DNA of 54,494 nt from Sphingobacteriales bacterium 44-61. Lineage in GTDB: Bacteria > Bacteroidota > Bacteroidia > Chitinophagales > Chitinophagaceae. The stretch lies in NCBI GenBank assembly GCA_001898405.1, contig MKTW01000018.1, forward strand, positions 214,432 to 268,925, read 5' to 3'. The translations under genes and the position numbers were made by a program. Below are positions 1 through 8,344 of this stretch, piece after piece; within the stretch, counting starts at the first letter, position 1; each line of letters opens with the position of its first letter. Under the pieces are notes generated by a model. That model was not told where the DNA came from, ran no database searches, and worked only from the letters and a program-made list of their open reading frames with translations.

Positions 1-130
1 AAATAATAGTTTTCTAAAATGATTTTAAAAAACGCGGCTATGCATTTTGCTTTTGGCGTTGACAACAAAAACGCGTGCATTTCAGCGTAGCCTAAACTTA
101 TGACTTAGGGTTACCGAGGCCTTATTTTTA

Positions 131-174
131 GCATCTACATGGCCCTCTACCCACCTCTACATCACCTCTACATC
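131..174. repeat. Helically phased CTAC short repeats
   Basis: Four CTAC cores begin at 135, 147, 157 and 168, a spacing of 12, 10 and 11 bases. The last two copies form a perfect 11-base tandem repeat (CACCTCTACAT at 152-162 and 163-173). Spacing near one helical turn would place all copies on one DNA face, as in cooperative protein binding. The block lies just past the stop of the leftward TPR/LuxR-type regulator and would be upstream of any further leftward gene beyond the window. The rest of 1-201 shows nothing recognisable. Its role as an operator is inference. Confidence 0.45.
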
Positions 175-201
175 ATTTTTAATAAATTGGCTGTCAATTT
201 A

Positions 202-1890
202 TTAAAACGATCTTATAAAGGCGTTCAGGTCCTCATTTTTCTGTAATCCAAAATGTTTTCTCAGCCTGTAGCGGGCCATTTCCACTGATTTAACGGAGAT
301 ATTATTCAGCGCAGCAATCTCTTTGGAGGATAAATTCAACCTGATCTGCGCACAAAGCTTTCGTTCATTTTCTGTAAGGTGGGGATATTTCTGCAATAGA
401 TTGAAGAAGAAATCTGCATGGGCATCGTCGGAAGATAAATGGAGGGTTTTATCATTAGCATGTTGCTCCAGATCCTGTAAAAACTTTTTAACCAGCTTAT
501 TATACGAATTGGGCATGCTTTTGATATCTGCATCTTCGGTCATCAGGTGACTGGTTTCCTGGATGAAATTTTTCAGCAACTCATCATTATGTGTAAGTAG
601 TAATGCATATTCCTTTATGTTCTGGTCTTTAAAACCCAATTTATCGGTGAGCGCCTCTTTTTCATGCAGGGTTTCATCCAGTTCTTTTTCTATCAGCAAT
701 CTTTTCATGGCCTCCATTTCCTTGTCGCGCTGTTGTTTACGCCGCAGCCGGCTGTATAATAAGAACCCGATGATGCCCAAAAGTACCAGGCCCGCCGCCA
801 GGGCATTGCGTTGAAAAGACCGCAGTTCTTTCTGTGCATTCAGCTCATTGATCTGTTTTTCACGGGCTTGCGTCTCTCTTCTCAGGTGCAGGGCATCTAC
901 CATTTCCGTTTTATTGCGGGAAACGATCTCATTATTGGTGGCGATATATTGCTGCAGGCAATCAAAAGCACGCTGATAATTACCTGTTGCCTGATACAGT
1001 AATGCTGAGGTATGCAGGTTGTCCAATAGCTTCTCCTTCCGCGTATTGGATGTGGACGCATCGATAATGCTGCGTGCACTTATCAAAAGCGAATCGGTTT
1101 TTTTATAATTATTCAGTTTCAGGAAAGAATAGGCCAACTGGTTTTGTATTTCAGCCAGCGGCAGCCGGTTATGCTTGCTGTCGATGGCTTCCATTTCCAT
1201 GGCTTTTTCAAAATGGGCAATGGCTTGTGGGTATTGACCTAACATATTTTCACAGATCCCCAGGTTGTTCAATGCAGCTCCGAGAATAGTGTTTATTTTA
1301 TTTTTTTCGGCAATGGCTATGGTTTTTTGAAAATATACCTTGGCAGAATCACTATTGTTCATCATCTGAAATACCAATCCTATCGCATTGAGAGCGGTCG
1401 CTTTCTTTTTAATATCTGTACCGGCAACAACCAGTTTCTCTGCTTTTTGGTGATAGTCCATAGATAGAATGGGATTTTCCGTATCATAAAAAAGCCATCC
1501 TAACAGGGTGTAAGCATCTGCAATTCCAGCCTGATCTTTTAAAGATTGAAAAATATCCAACGCATCATAAGCATATTGCAAAGCCATATCGTAACTATCA
1601 TCATATAAGTACCCTTCCGAAAGCGTGAGCATGGTTTGCGCCTGCAAAAGCTTATCATTTTCCTTAACGGCCAGCAGGTAGGCTTCATGACCCAGGATCA
1701 GGGCCTGGGCAGTAGAGTCGCTGTTGAGTTTTTTTGCGGTTTGATTTAATGTATTGATCCTTTCACGAGCGGCCTGGCTTTTTTCTGAGGACTGTGCGAG
1801 TAGTGTATTGACACTGCATAGTAAGGCCAGTAAAAGCAAATATGGCTGTTTAAAGTAATCGATATATCGTTTCCGGCATTCAATAGCCAT
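202..1890 (-). CDS. TPR-repeat membrane-anchored regulator with LuxR-type HTH
   Basis: This 562-residue protein probably senses a signal outside or at the membrane and binds DNA inside the cell. A signal or anchor segment (about residues 15-33) is followed by several tetratricopeptide repeats (about 40-340; for example the stretches around ALNNLGICENMLGQYPQAI). A transmembrane helix lies near 360-382, then a charged coiled coil, and a C-terminal LuxR/GerE-like helix-turn-helix (about 500-560, with LTENERKLCAQI and SSKEIAALNNISVKSVEMARYRLRKH). This TPR-TM-HTH layout is common in Bacteroidota, and such genes often sit beside SusC/SusD loci; the gene to the left is outside the window. The ATG at 1890 gives a plausible N-terminus. 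It is divergent from the DUF488 gene. The ligand and targets cannot be told from the sequence. Confidence 0.85.
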   Translation of the reverse strand: MAIECRKRYIDYFKQPYLLLLALLCSVNTLLAQSSEKSQAARERINTLNQTAKKLNSDSTAQALILGHEAYLLAVKENDKLLQAQTMLTLSEGYLYDDSYDMALQYAYDALDIFQSLKDQAGIADAYTLLGWLFYDTENPILSMDYHQKAEKLVVAGTDIKKKATALNAIGLVFQMMNNSDSAKVYFQKTIAIAEKNKINTILGAALNNLGICENMLGQYPQAIAHFEKAMEMEAIDSKHNRLPLAEIQNQLAYSFLKLNNYKKTDSLLISARSIIDASTSNTRKEKLLDNLHTSALLYQATGNYQRAFDCLQQYIATNNEIVSRNKTEMVDALHLRRETQAREKQINELNAQKELRSFQRNALAAGLVLLGIIGFLLYSRLRRKQQRDKEMEAMKRLLIEKELDETLHEKEALTDKLGFKDQNIKEYALLLTHNDELLKNFIQETSHLMTEDADIKSMPNSYNKLVKKFLQDLEQHANDKTLHLSSDDAHADFFFNLLQKYPHLTENERKLCAQIRLNLSSKEIAALNNISVKSVEMARYRLRKHFGLQKNEDLNAFIRSF

Positions 1891-2083
1891 TGCGCTGTTC
1901 TCTATTTTTGGGAAAAATACATAAAGAAGTGGTTTAAACTTTTAATTTTAAAGAGAAGCGGGCAATAAAGGTGCTTAAAGGTACCGGCGGGCGCTGAAAT
2001 GGACTGGATATTGCAGTTACATTTTCGTATAGCCTGACCTTCCAACAAAGGAACTTCCCCGCTCTCTGTAAAGTAATTGCAAA

Positions 2084-2626
2084 ATGCCGGAAAAGAACAC
2101 CATTTATACCATAGGTCATTCCACCCATAGCGTGAATGATTTTATCAGCATCCTTCAATCATTTGATATCAAAACGTTGGTTGATATCAGGCGCTTCCCC
2201 GGTTCACGAAAATATCCTGGCTTTAATAAAGAACAACTGGCCGGAGAATTGCAAAAAGCCGGGATCAATTATATCCACCTCGAAGGGCTGGGTGGCAGAA
2301 GAAAGGTACAGATGAATTCAAAAAATAACCGCTGGCGTAATGAATCTTTCAGAGGCTATGCTGATTATATGGAAACGGATGAATTCGGGAAAGCAATAAC
2401 AGAGCTGGAAGCAATTGCCCTGAAACAGCGGACGGCTTATATGTGCGCTGAAGCAGTTTGGTGGCGCTGTCACCGGTCCATGGTATCCGACTACTTAAAA
2501 GCAAAAGGGTGGACAGTATTGCACATTATGGCAAAAGGCAAAACAGAAGAACATCCATATACATCACCTGCGCGAGTGGTGGGTGATCAGGTATTTTATT
2601 TTGATGGAGATTTATTTAATCAATAA
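2084..2626 (+). CDS. DUF488 family protein
   Basis: A 180-residue soluble protein of the DUF488 family. The family signatures are clear: an N-terminal IYTIGHSTHS motif, then VDIRRFPGSRKYPGF, and the C-terminal CAEAVWWRCHRS motif with conserved Cys and His. The biochemical function of this family is not established; the conserved Cys/His pattern hints at metal binding or redox chemistry, but that is inference. The start ATG at 2084 follows a 193-base divergent gap shared with the TPR regulator. The next gene begins 13 bases after the stop, so the two are probably co-transcribed. Confidence 0.88.
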   Translation: MPEKNTIYTIGHSTHSVNDFISILQSFDIKTLVDIRRFPGSRKYPGFNKEQLAGELQKAGINYIHLEGLGGRRKVQMNSKNNRWRNESFRGYADYMETDEFGKAITELEAIALKQRTAYMCAEAVWWRCHRSMVSDYLKAKGWTVLHIMAKGKTEEHPYTSPARVVGDQVFYFDGDLFNQ

Positions 2627-2639
2627 AACCGGGTTGATC

Positions 2640-2852
2640 ATGGCAAAAAAATTTAAGGTTGGTGATCAGGTAAGCTGGAACTCCGAAGCAGGAAGGGTAT
2701 CCGGCACGATAATAAAAGTACATACAAAGGATTTTGACTATAAAGGCTATACCCATCATGCCACGGAAGATGATCCGCAATACGAGATCAAAAGCAGTAA
2801 AACGGATCATATTGCAGCTCATAAAGGATCGGCGCTTACTAAACTTTCGTAA
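2640..2852 (+). CDS. Small TUDOR-like protein (DUF2945, hypervirulence-associated family)
   Basis: A 70-residue basic protein that starts MAKKFKVGDQVSWNSEAG and continues with SGTIIKVHTKDF and DDPQYEIKSSKTDHIAAHKG. This matches the DUF2945/HVA-TUDOR family, a small SH3-like beta-barrel fold of unknown role. The frame is open further upstream (from 2583), but that longer version would overlap the DUF488 gene and add an unrelated stretch, so I chose the ATG at 2640. The KVGDQVSW and YEIKSSKTDHIA blocks are the conserved parts. The pairing with DUF488 suggests a shared stress or housekeeping role, which is inference. Confidence 0.85.
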   Translation: MAKKFKVGDQVSWNSEAGRVSGTIIKVHTKDFDYKGYTHHATEDDPQYEIKSSKTDHIAAHKGSALTKLS

Positions 2853-2882
2853 CTTCCACTACTCACCAGTCTGCTATTGAAT

Positions 2883-5873
2883 ATGTTTACTGCCGGTACT
2901 AAAAGTAATGGTCATATCAGTCAACAAAATCCACTCTGTTGGGTCCTTACGATCATCGGCAGTTTTTTATTCCTATCCACCTTTGCACAACATAATCCGG
3001 TAATACTTTCAGATAGTAATAATGTCAGGCCCTTACGGCTGGATAACCGCCAGTGGAAGTTTCATCCCGGAGATAGCCTGGCCTGGGCCAGCCCGGTTTA
3101 CGAGGACAATCATTGGGATGTCATTGCAGGTACCAATTTCGGTGAGGGGAAATTTAAGAGAGCAGATATCCCTAAAGGCTGGACGGGTTTTGGCTGGTTC
3201 CGTATCTGGGTCAAAAAATCAGACCTGACCTCCACAAACACCTGGGGGCTGTATCTCAATCATGATGCAGCTTCCGAGACCTATTTTGATGGAAAAAAGA
3301 TCATGACGCTGGGTCAGCTCGGGCACTCCAAAGAAACCATGCAGTCTGTCAGGAATCCCTATCTTACCATACCACTTGCAATCACCGATACCCTGCCACA
3401 CCTTCTCGCAATCCGCTATAGCCATTACGGTAATTTCTTTCCGAATTTTGTTGGCTTCAACTCATCTATACAGGACCTGCACCAGATGAATGCGGCGCAA
3501 AAAGAGTCGCAACGCTTCATGGATTATCTTTTGCTGAGCGCATCAGCTGCCTGTATCCTTATCCTGTTGCATCTGCTGTTGTTTATTTTCTATCCCAAAA
3601 AGAAGATAAATCTATATTATGTATTGTTTGTTTCCGTGGTGGTCATTGGGCTTTATGCAAGATATCAGACTGTGGCGGCAACAGACCCCCAATTGCAGGC
3701 ATTCTACACCAAGCTTTTTATTGGTTTTGTTCTTTTGCATTTAAGTTTTGGCGCCCTGCTCTTATATGCTGCTGCTTATGAAAAGATTCCCCGCGGGAGA
3801 ATGATCATAATCGTATTTTTCACTTTAGCACTGGCCATCTGGGTTTGGATTGATTGGTATGATGTGTATTACAGTCCTTTCAAAACATCTTTGACAAACT
3901 GGTACCAGATGCTGTTTGCATTGGTCGTATATACCGATGCGATGATAGCCATTATAAAAGCTATCAGAAAAGGAAATAAAAAATTATGGCTGATCGCTTC
4001 AGGGTTGATCCTGTTTTACGTAATGGGAGTCTTTGTGGGATCGAACCAGTTTGGCTGGTTCACTTTCGAAGAAGTAATGATAGCTTTTGCATGGGGCAAC
4101 CTGTTAATGCCTGTATTATTTTCCATTTACATCGCATTGGATGTGGCTTCCACTAACCGCAGCCTGGAAAAACAGTTGGAAGAAAACAAGAAATTGACCG
4201 ATGCAAACCTGGCGCAGGAGCAGGAAAAGAACCGTCTCATAACTGAACATGCCACTCAATTGGAAAAAACCGTACTGGAGCGTACAGCACAAGTGCGGCA
4301 GCAGGCAGAGCAGTTGAAAGAAATGGATGCAGTGAAGTCGCGCTTTTTTGTAAATCTTACCCACGAGTTCAGGACCCCGCTCACCCTGATCACCAACCCG
4401 GCAAAAGAGTTGTTGCGCCAGGCAGATACAGATGCAGCTCGCCAATACGCTGGGTTCATTCTACAAAATAGCGAGCGGCTATTGCAATTGGTAAACCAGT
4501 TGCTTGACCTTAGCCGGTTGGAGAGCGGACAAATGGAAATAAAAAATGAACCCCTGGATGTGATCCGGTGGATGCGTCTTCATATTCAACAATTCAGTTC
4601 GCTGGCTGAACACAAAGGAGTGCAACTTTCGTTTCATACTGATACCCGGGAATTGCTGATCAGTGCTGATCCGGATAAACTGGAAAAGATCCTGCAAAAC
4701 CTGCTCTCGAATGCATTTAAATTTGTTACGGATAAGGGCATTATTACTGTTTCATTCATAAAAAAGCCCGGTAATCAGCTTGAAATAAATGTACAGGACA
4801 ATGGTATAGGCATCGCGCCGGAAAAACTGCCTTATGTATTTGACCGCTTTTACCAGGCAGATGCAACGGATACAAGATCAAGGGAAGGCGCAGGGATTGG
4901 TCTGGCCTTGTGCAAGGAATTGACAGAATTACTGGGAGGCTCCATTTCTGTACGCAGCGCTTTGCACACAGGAACAACATTTACAGTAGTGCTGCCCTAT
5001 AAAGAAATAGAAGAAGGCACAAACTATGATAGAACTGCCTTAAACACACAAAATAATCATGCATCGGAATATGTGCATGAAAAAGAGGCAATGCCTGCAA
5101 CGGAGCCCGATGCCACCACCATACTGGTAGTGGAAGACAATGAACAGTTAAGACAGTTCATCTCACTCTCTTTACCGGAAAATTATACAGTGCTTATTGC
5201 AAAGGATGGTGAAGATGGGATCAAAACAGCACTGGAATCCATTCCCACCCTGGTGATCACTGATCTGATGATGCCCCGTAAAAACGGGTATGAACTCTGC
5301 GCCGCTTTAAAAACGGACGAGCGCACCAGCCATATCCCTGTGATCATGCTTACAGCCAAAACTGACCGCGATAGCCGCATACAGGGGATTGAGACTGGCG
5401 CCGACGCCTATCTTTCCAAACCTTTTGACAAAGAAGAATTGCTGGCATTGATAGAGAACCTGATCCGCTCACGGCAGCAGTTACGTAAAAAGTACAGCAA
5501 AGGCAATAACTGGATCACGGTTACAGAAGAACTGCCTTCCATAGAAAAGAAATTCCTTGAAAGAGTGCGTACAGCTATCGAAGACGATCTGGACAATGAC
5601 CAGCTGAGTACTGATTTCCTGGGAAGGAAAATTGGTTTGAGCCGCACCCAACTTCATAGAAAATTGAAAGATCTGACAGATCAAAGTCCTGGTGAATTGA
5701 TCCGCATGATCCGCATGCAACGCGCACACGACCTGCTGCAGCAACATGCGGCCACAGTGGCTGAAGTTTGTTACAAAGTAGGCTATACCAATCCCGCCAA
5801 TTTCTCCACTGCCTTTTCAAAACATTTTGGCTACCCGCCCAGTGCTGTTCCGGAACAAGGAGCCATTTCCTGA
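2883..5873 (+). CDS. 7TM-DISM hybrid histidine kinase / response regulator / AraC protein
   Basis: A one-protein two-component system of about 996 residues. The order is: N-terminal membrane segment or signal (about 20-36), extracytoplasmic beta-rich 7TMR-DISM sensor domain (about 40-205), seven transmembrane helices (about 212-422), coiled coil, HisKA with H-box NLTHEFRTPLTL (His near 494), HATPase with DNGIGIAPEKLPYVFDRFYQ and GAGIGLAL, receiver domain with phospho-acceptor Asp in VITDLMMPRKNG (near 792), and a C-terminal AraC HTH (about 905-990, VCYKVGYTNPANFSTAFSKHFG). All catalytic motifs look intact. A TTG at 2877 is an alternative start two codons earlier; I prefer the ATG. The 30-base gap from the TUDOR-like gene could allow co-transcription. 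DISM domains are often thought to bind carbohydrate-like ligands. The target genes are unknown; the genes just downstream are candidates. Confidence 0.9.
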   Translation: MFTAGTKSNGHISQQNPLCWVLTIIGSFLFLSTFAQHNPVILSDSNNVRPLRLDNRQWKFHPGDSLAWASPVYEDNHWDVIAGTNFGEGKFKRADIPKGWTGFGWFRIWVKKSDLTSTNTWGLYLNHDAASETYFDGKKIMTLGQLGHSKETMQSVRNPYLTIPLAITDTLPHLLAIRYSHYGNFFPNFVGFNSSIQDLHQMNAAQKESQRFMDYLLLSASAACILILLHLLLFIFYPKKKINLYYVLFVSVVVIGLYARYQTVAATDPQLQAFYTKLFIGFVLLHLSFGALLLYAAAYEKIPRGRMIIIVFFTLALAIWVWIDWYDVYYSPFKTSLTNWYQMLFALVVYTDAMIAIIKAIRKGNKKLWLIASGLILFYVMGVFVGSNQFGWFTFEEVMIAFAWGNLLMPVLFSIYIALDVASTNRSLEKQLEENKKLTDANLAQEQEKNRLITEHATQLEKTVLERTAQVRQQAEQLKEMDAVKSRFFVNLTHEFRTPLTLITNPAKELLRQADTDAARQYAGFILQNSERLLQLVNQLLDLSRLESGQMEIKNEPLDVIRWMRLHIQQFSSLAEHKGVQLSFHTDTRELLISADPDKLEKILQNLLSNAFKFVTDKGIITVSFIKKPGNQLEINVQDNGIGIAPEKLPYVFDRFYQADATDTRSREGAGIGLALCKELTELLGGSISVRSALHTGTTFTVVLPYKEIEEGTNYDRTALNTQNNHASEYVHEKEAMPATEPDATTILVVEDNEQLRQFISLSLPENYTVLIAKDGEDGIKTALESIPTLVITDLMMPRKNGYELCAALKTDERTSHIPVIMLTAKTDRDSRIQGIETGADAYLSKPFDKEELLALIENLIRSRQQLRKKYSKGNNWITVTEELPSIEKKFLERVRTAIEDDLDNDQLSTDFLGRKIGLSRTQLHRKLKDLTDQSPGELIRMIRMQRAHDLLQQHAATVAEVCYKVGYTNPANFSTAFSKHFGYPPSAVPEQGAIS

Positions 5874-5948
5874 TCGCGCAACAAAAACAAACATTGCTGC
5901 AACAACAGCAAAAGTCTGTAAATCAATAATTCCGGTCACAACATGTTC

Positions 5949-5979
5949 AAAGGTATTTGCAACAACCGCAAATGCCTTT
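5949..5979 (+). terminator. Intrinsic terminator after hybrid kinase gene
   Basis: AAAGGTATTTGC at 5949-5960 pairs with GCAAATGCCTTT at 5968-5979 (12 pairs, one G-T), with a 7-base loop, and a run of T continues to 5983. This is a textbook rho-independent terminator about 75 bases past the hybrid kinase stop. It insulates the lipoprotein/peroxidase genes from the regulator. Confidence 0.82.
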
Positions 5980-5994
5980 TTTTATTGCAGCATA

Positions 5995-6002
5995 TAGTTT
6001 TG
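5995..6002 (+). promoter_or_regulatory. Bacteroidota -7 element before lipoprotein pair
   Basis: TAGTTTTG fits the Bacteroidota -7 consensus TAnnTTTG and sits about 35 bases before the ATG at 6037, right after the upstream terminator. No convincing TTTG at about -33 is visible, so only half of the promoter is supported. Confidence 0.5.
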
Positions 6003-6036
6003 AAAAATATTTATCAGCACCAGTAAACAATCAAAC

Positions 6037-6420
6037 ATGAAACAACTCCTTGCCGTATTGAGCCTGATCCTCATTTTCAGCGCCTGTAATAATGCCCCGG
6101 AAGAACAACCCGATCATAATATCGCGGGTGAATGGGATGCACATTTGGATAATCAGGGGAAACCGTACCTGGTCATTGGCCGCTTTAAAGACAATGGCAC
6201 TTACGATGCTTTTATTGACGGTAAACTGGTCGTGAGTGGTAAGTATCGCACAGTAGGCGACTCCATCTACTTCAGAGATGGCAATTGTGATATGGCATAT
6301 GAAGGATTATACAAACTAACTTATTATAAGGATTCTGTGAGCTTTAAGATGCTGCAGGATACCTGCCAGGAAAGAATCCATGGTTCCAATGGGGTAGCCA
6401 TGAAAAGAGTAAAAAAATAA
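6037..6420 (+). CDS. Small lipoprotein, first of a tandem pair
   Basis: A 127-residue lipoprotein with signal peptide and lipobox LIFSAC (Cys at about 17). The mature part (DHNIAGEWDAHL, then GRFKDNGTYDAFIDGKLVVSGKY) predicts a short all-beta fold resembling lipocalin-like or META-type bacterial lipoproteins, but I do not recognise the family with certainty. It is clearly homologous to the next gene: both share DHNI.G.W, R(F)..NGT.D.(F/Y).DGKL, SGK and a late Cys pair. The two genes are 24 bases apart and probably co-transcribed from the promoter element at 5995. Likely anchored in the outer membrane; function unknown. Confidence 0.8.
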   Translation: MKQLLAVLSLILIFSACNNAPEEQPDHNIAGEWDAHLDNQGKPYLVIGRFKDNGTYDAFIDGKLVVSGKYRTVGDSIYFRDGNCDMAYEGLYKLTYYKDSVSFKMLQDTCQERIHGSNGVAMKRVKK

Positions 6421-6444
6421 CCATCAACCATTAAACCTTCTTTT

Positions 6445-6816
6445 ATGAAACTCACTTTTTGTTTCCTGATAAGCATACTGTTCTTTTCCTGCCGGCAAAG
6501 TAATAATGATCACAACATTTACGGTAAATGGAGCTTAAAGTTCAAAAGCGGCCCCTTGGCTGAAGTGCGTTTCCGCAATAATGGCACACATGATTACTAT
6601 GTAGACGGGAAGTTATTCAGCAGCGGAAAGTCAACCTTTAAAAATGATACGCTGAGATCTTATGACCCTATCTGCGGCGGAAACGGAGAATATTATGGCA
6701 CTTACACAATTGACTTCCTCGGTGGCGATTCTATCCGTTTCAAAGCTATTGAAGACAGTTGTGAGCCACGGCGGATCGATATGGATGGCACAGTGCTGCA
6801 CCGTATAAAAAAATAA
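6445..6816 (+). CDS. Small lipoprotein, second of a tandem pair
   Basis: A 123-residue lipoprotein with lipobox LFFSC (Cys at about 16) and a mature part beginning DHNIYGKWSL, then VRFRNNGTHDYYVDGKLFSSGKS. It is a diverged duplicate of the preceding gene: same length, same NGT/DGKL/SGK core and the same spacing of the two late cysteines (PICGG and DSCEP here, GNCDM and DTCQE there), which could form a disulfide. The cytochrome c peroxidase gene starts 29 bases downstream. No function can be assigned from the sequence. Confidence 0.8.
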   Translation: MKLTFCFLISILFFSCRQSNNDHNIYGKWSLKFKSGPLAEVRFRNNGTHDYYVDGKLFSSGKSTFKNDTLRSYDPICGGNGEYYGTYTIDFLGGDSIRFKAIEDSCEPRRIDMDGTVLHRIKK

Positions 6817-6845
6817 AAGCCCATTGCATACTAAAAAGCAGTATC

Positions 6846-7805
6846 ATGAAAATTTATTTCATTGTCACATTACTTATAGCTGGTGTAGTGGTATTGTCCA
6901 ATTCATTCTGCAGCAATGCCAATGCATTGCCCAAAGATGATATTGCCCTGGGTAAACAATTATTCTTTGACACCATTTTATCATCCAATAAAAAGATCAG
7001 TTGCGCCAGTTGTCATAAACCGGAATTTGCATTTGCCGATACCAGTGCTGTAAGTCCGGGAGTATTTGGCAGAATGGGTGTGCGTAATACACCATCGGCA
7101 ATGAATTTGAATTCCGCTGCTTTCTTTTTCTGGGATGGGAGGGCCACAACACTTGAAGCACAGGCCATGTTCCCTATCACTAACCCTTTAGAAATGAATT
7201 TGCCGATAGACAGCGCCATAGAACGTTTGACAAAAAACGAATTCTATAATACAGCGTTCCAACAAATATTCGGTGAAAAACCTTCGGTAAAAACCCTGGG
7301 TAAAGCATTAGCGGCGTTTCAGCATTCTATGGAAACAAGCGATTCTCCATTTGATGAGTGGAAGACGAACGACAGTGAATCTGCCGTAAGCGAATCGGTT
7401 AAAAGGGGTTTTGAATTGTTCAACGGCGATGCAAAATGTGTTAAATGTCATTTTGGAACGGATTTCAGCAATACCGAATTCAGGAATATCGGCTTGTTCA
7501 ACGGAAAAAATTTAAACGACAGTGGCCGGGCTGCCCTTACCAAAAACACGGCAGACTTAGGCATGTTCAAAATCGGCCCATTAAGGAATATTGCCTTAAC
7601 AGCTCCCTATATGCACAATGGCATGTTTAAAACATTGCGTGAAGTGATTGATTATTATGATCAGCCCGACAAAGTGGTGGGAGATCCTGTGAACAGGGAT
7701 ACCTTGCTGGCAAAGCCGCTGAATTTATCGGAACAGGATAAGCAGGATATTGAAAACTTTCTCCGTTCCCTTACCAGTGTTTCTCTTGAAAAGAAAAAAC
7801 TGTAA
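6846..7805 (+). CDS. Di-heme cytochrome c peroxidase (MauG/CcpA family)
   Basis: A 319-residue exported protein with an N-terminal signal or anchor (residues 1-20) and two c-type heme sites: CASCH (Cys53, Cys56, His57) and CVKCH (Cys198, Cys201, His202). Between them lie RNTPSAMNLNSAAFFFWDGRA and SAIERL blocks typical of bacterial di-heme peroxidases, and the C-terminal APYMHNGMFKTLREVIDYYD block carries the usual Met ligand region. The family reduces hydrogen peroxide to water with electrons from cytochromes, or oxidises other substrates in the periplasm. The length is normal for the family. It follows the two small lipoproteins and is convergent with the thioredoxin-like gene that ends the fructan operon. 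Confidence 0.92.
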   Translation: MKIYFIVTLLIAGVVVLSNSFCSNANALPKDDIALGKQLFFDTILSSNKKISCASCHKPEFAFADTSAVSPGVFGRMGVRNTPSAMNLNSAAFFFWDGRATTLEAQAMFPITNPLEMNLPIDSAIERLTKNEFYNTAFQQIFGEKPSVKTLGKALAAFQHSMETSDSPFDEWKTNDSESAVSESVKRGFELFNGDAKCVKCHFGTDFSNTEFRNIGLFNGKNLNDSGRAALTKNTADLGMFKIGPLRNIALTAPYMHNGMFKTLREVIDYYDQPDKVVGDPVNRDTLLAKPLNLSEQDKQDIENFLRSLTSVSLEKKKL

Positions 7806-7858
7806 AAACGACAGGCAATACTGATCATACTCCGGAAGTCGCTATGCGCGGAAGCCGT

Positions 7859-8335
7859 TTATAATTGCCTTAACCTAAAGGAAAGACTATCAAACGGAAT
7901 ATCCCTTTCATACTTTTGCAAAAGGTTCCCATCCTTATCATACAACGCAACAAAAGGCATATCCATAATCCCAAAATACTTACGCAGAAAAAAGGAGCTT
8001 CCCTCCGTTCCAACAAACACATTTTTAAAGGTGCTGGTAGCATACTTATGGTTAAACTGTGCAACTTTATCCAATGGTAAAAAAGTAACCATCGCAATCG
8101 AGGCTTTTTTAAACGGGTTGCCTTGCTTAAAAAGTTGTTTGGCCAAAACAGCACAATGATCACAGTCAGGGGAAAAATAAACCAGTAGTATTGGCTTGCC
8201 AACCGGAAGCTGTTCTGCCTTAAAAACTACTCCATTCTCCTGTACCATTCTGAAAGGAGGCAGCTTGCCTTTTTGTGCAAAGGCAGCCGCCCCCGTTACC
8301 ACAACAAACATCCATATTAAAAACCAACGTAGCAT
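7859..8335 (-). CDS. Thioredoxin-like periplasmic protein at end of fructan operon
   Basis: A 158-residue exported protein with a signal peptide (1-20) and one thioredoxin-fold domain. The active site reads YFSPDCDHCAVLAKQL, a CxxC of the form CDHC, and a cis-Pro region MPFVALYDKDGNLLQKY follows. This resembles redoxin/TlpA-like proteins. Its start lies only 9 bases after the stop of the last GH32 gene, so it is probably the final gene of the fructan operon. Why a redox protein should travel with fructan enzymes is not obvious; it may merely share the transcript. An intact CxxC suggests catalytic activity. Confidence 0.8.
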   Translation of the reverse strand: MLRWFLIWMFVVVTGAAAFAQKGKLPPFRMVQENGVVFKAEQLPVGKPILLVYFSPDCDHCAVLAKQLFKQGNPFKKASIAMVTFLPLDKVAQFNHKYATSTFKNVFVGTEGSSFFLRKYFGIMDMPFVALYDKDGNLLQKYERDIPFDSLSFRLRQL

Positions 8336-8344
8336 ATGTTTTGC

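Noticed and set aside
131-180. Possible short CRISPR-like or satellite repeat array
   Set aside because: Only two exact 11-base copies without spacers and no cas genes; far too short for a CRISPR array.
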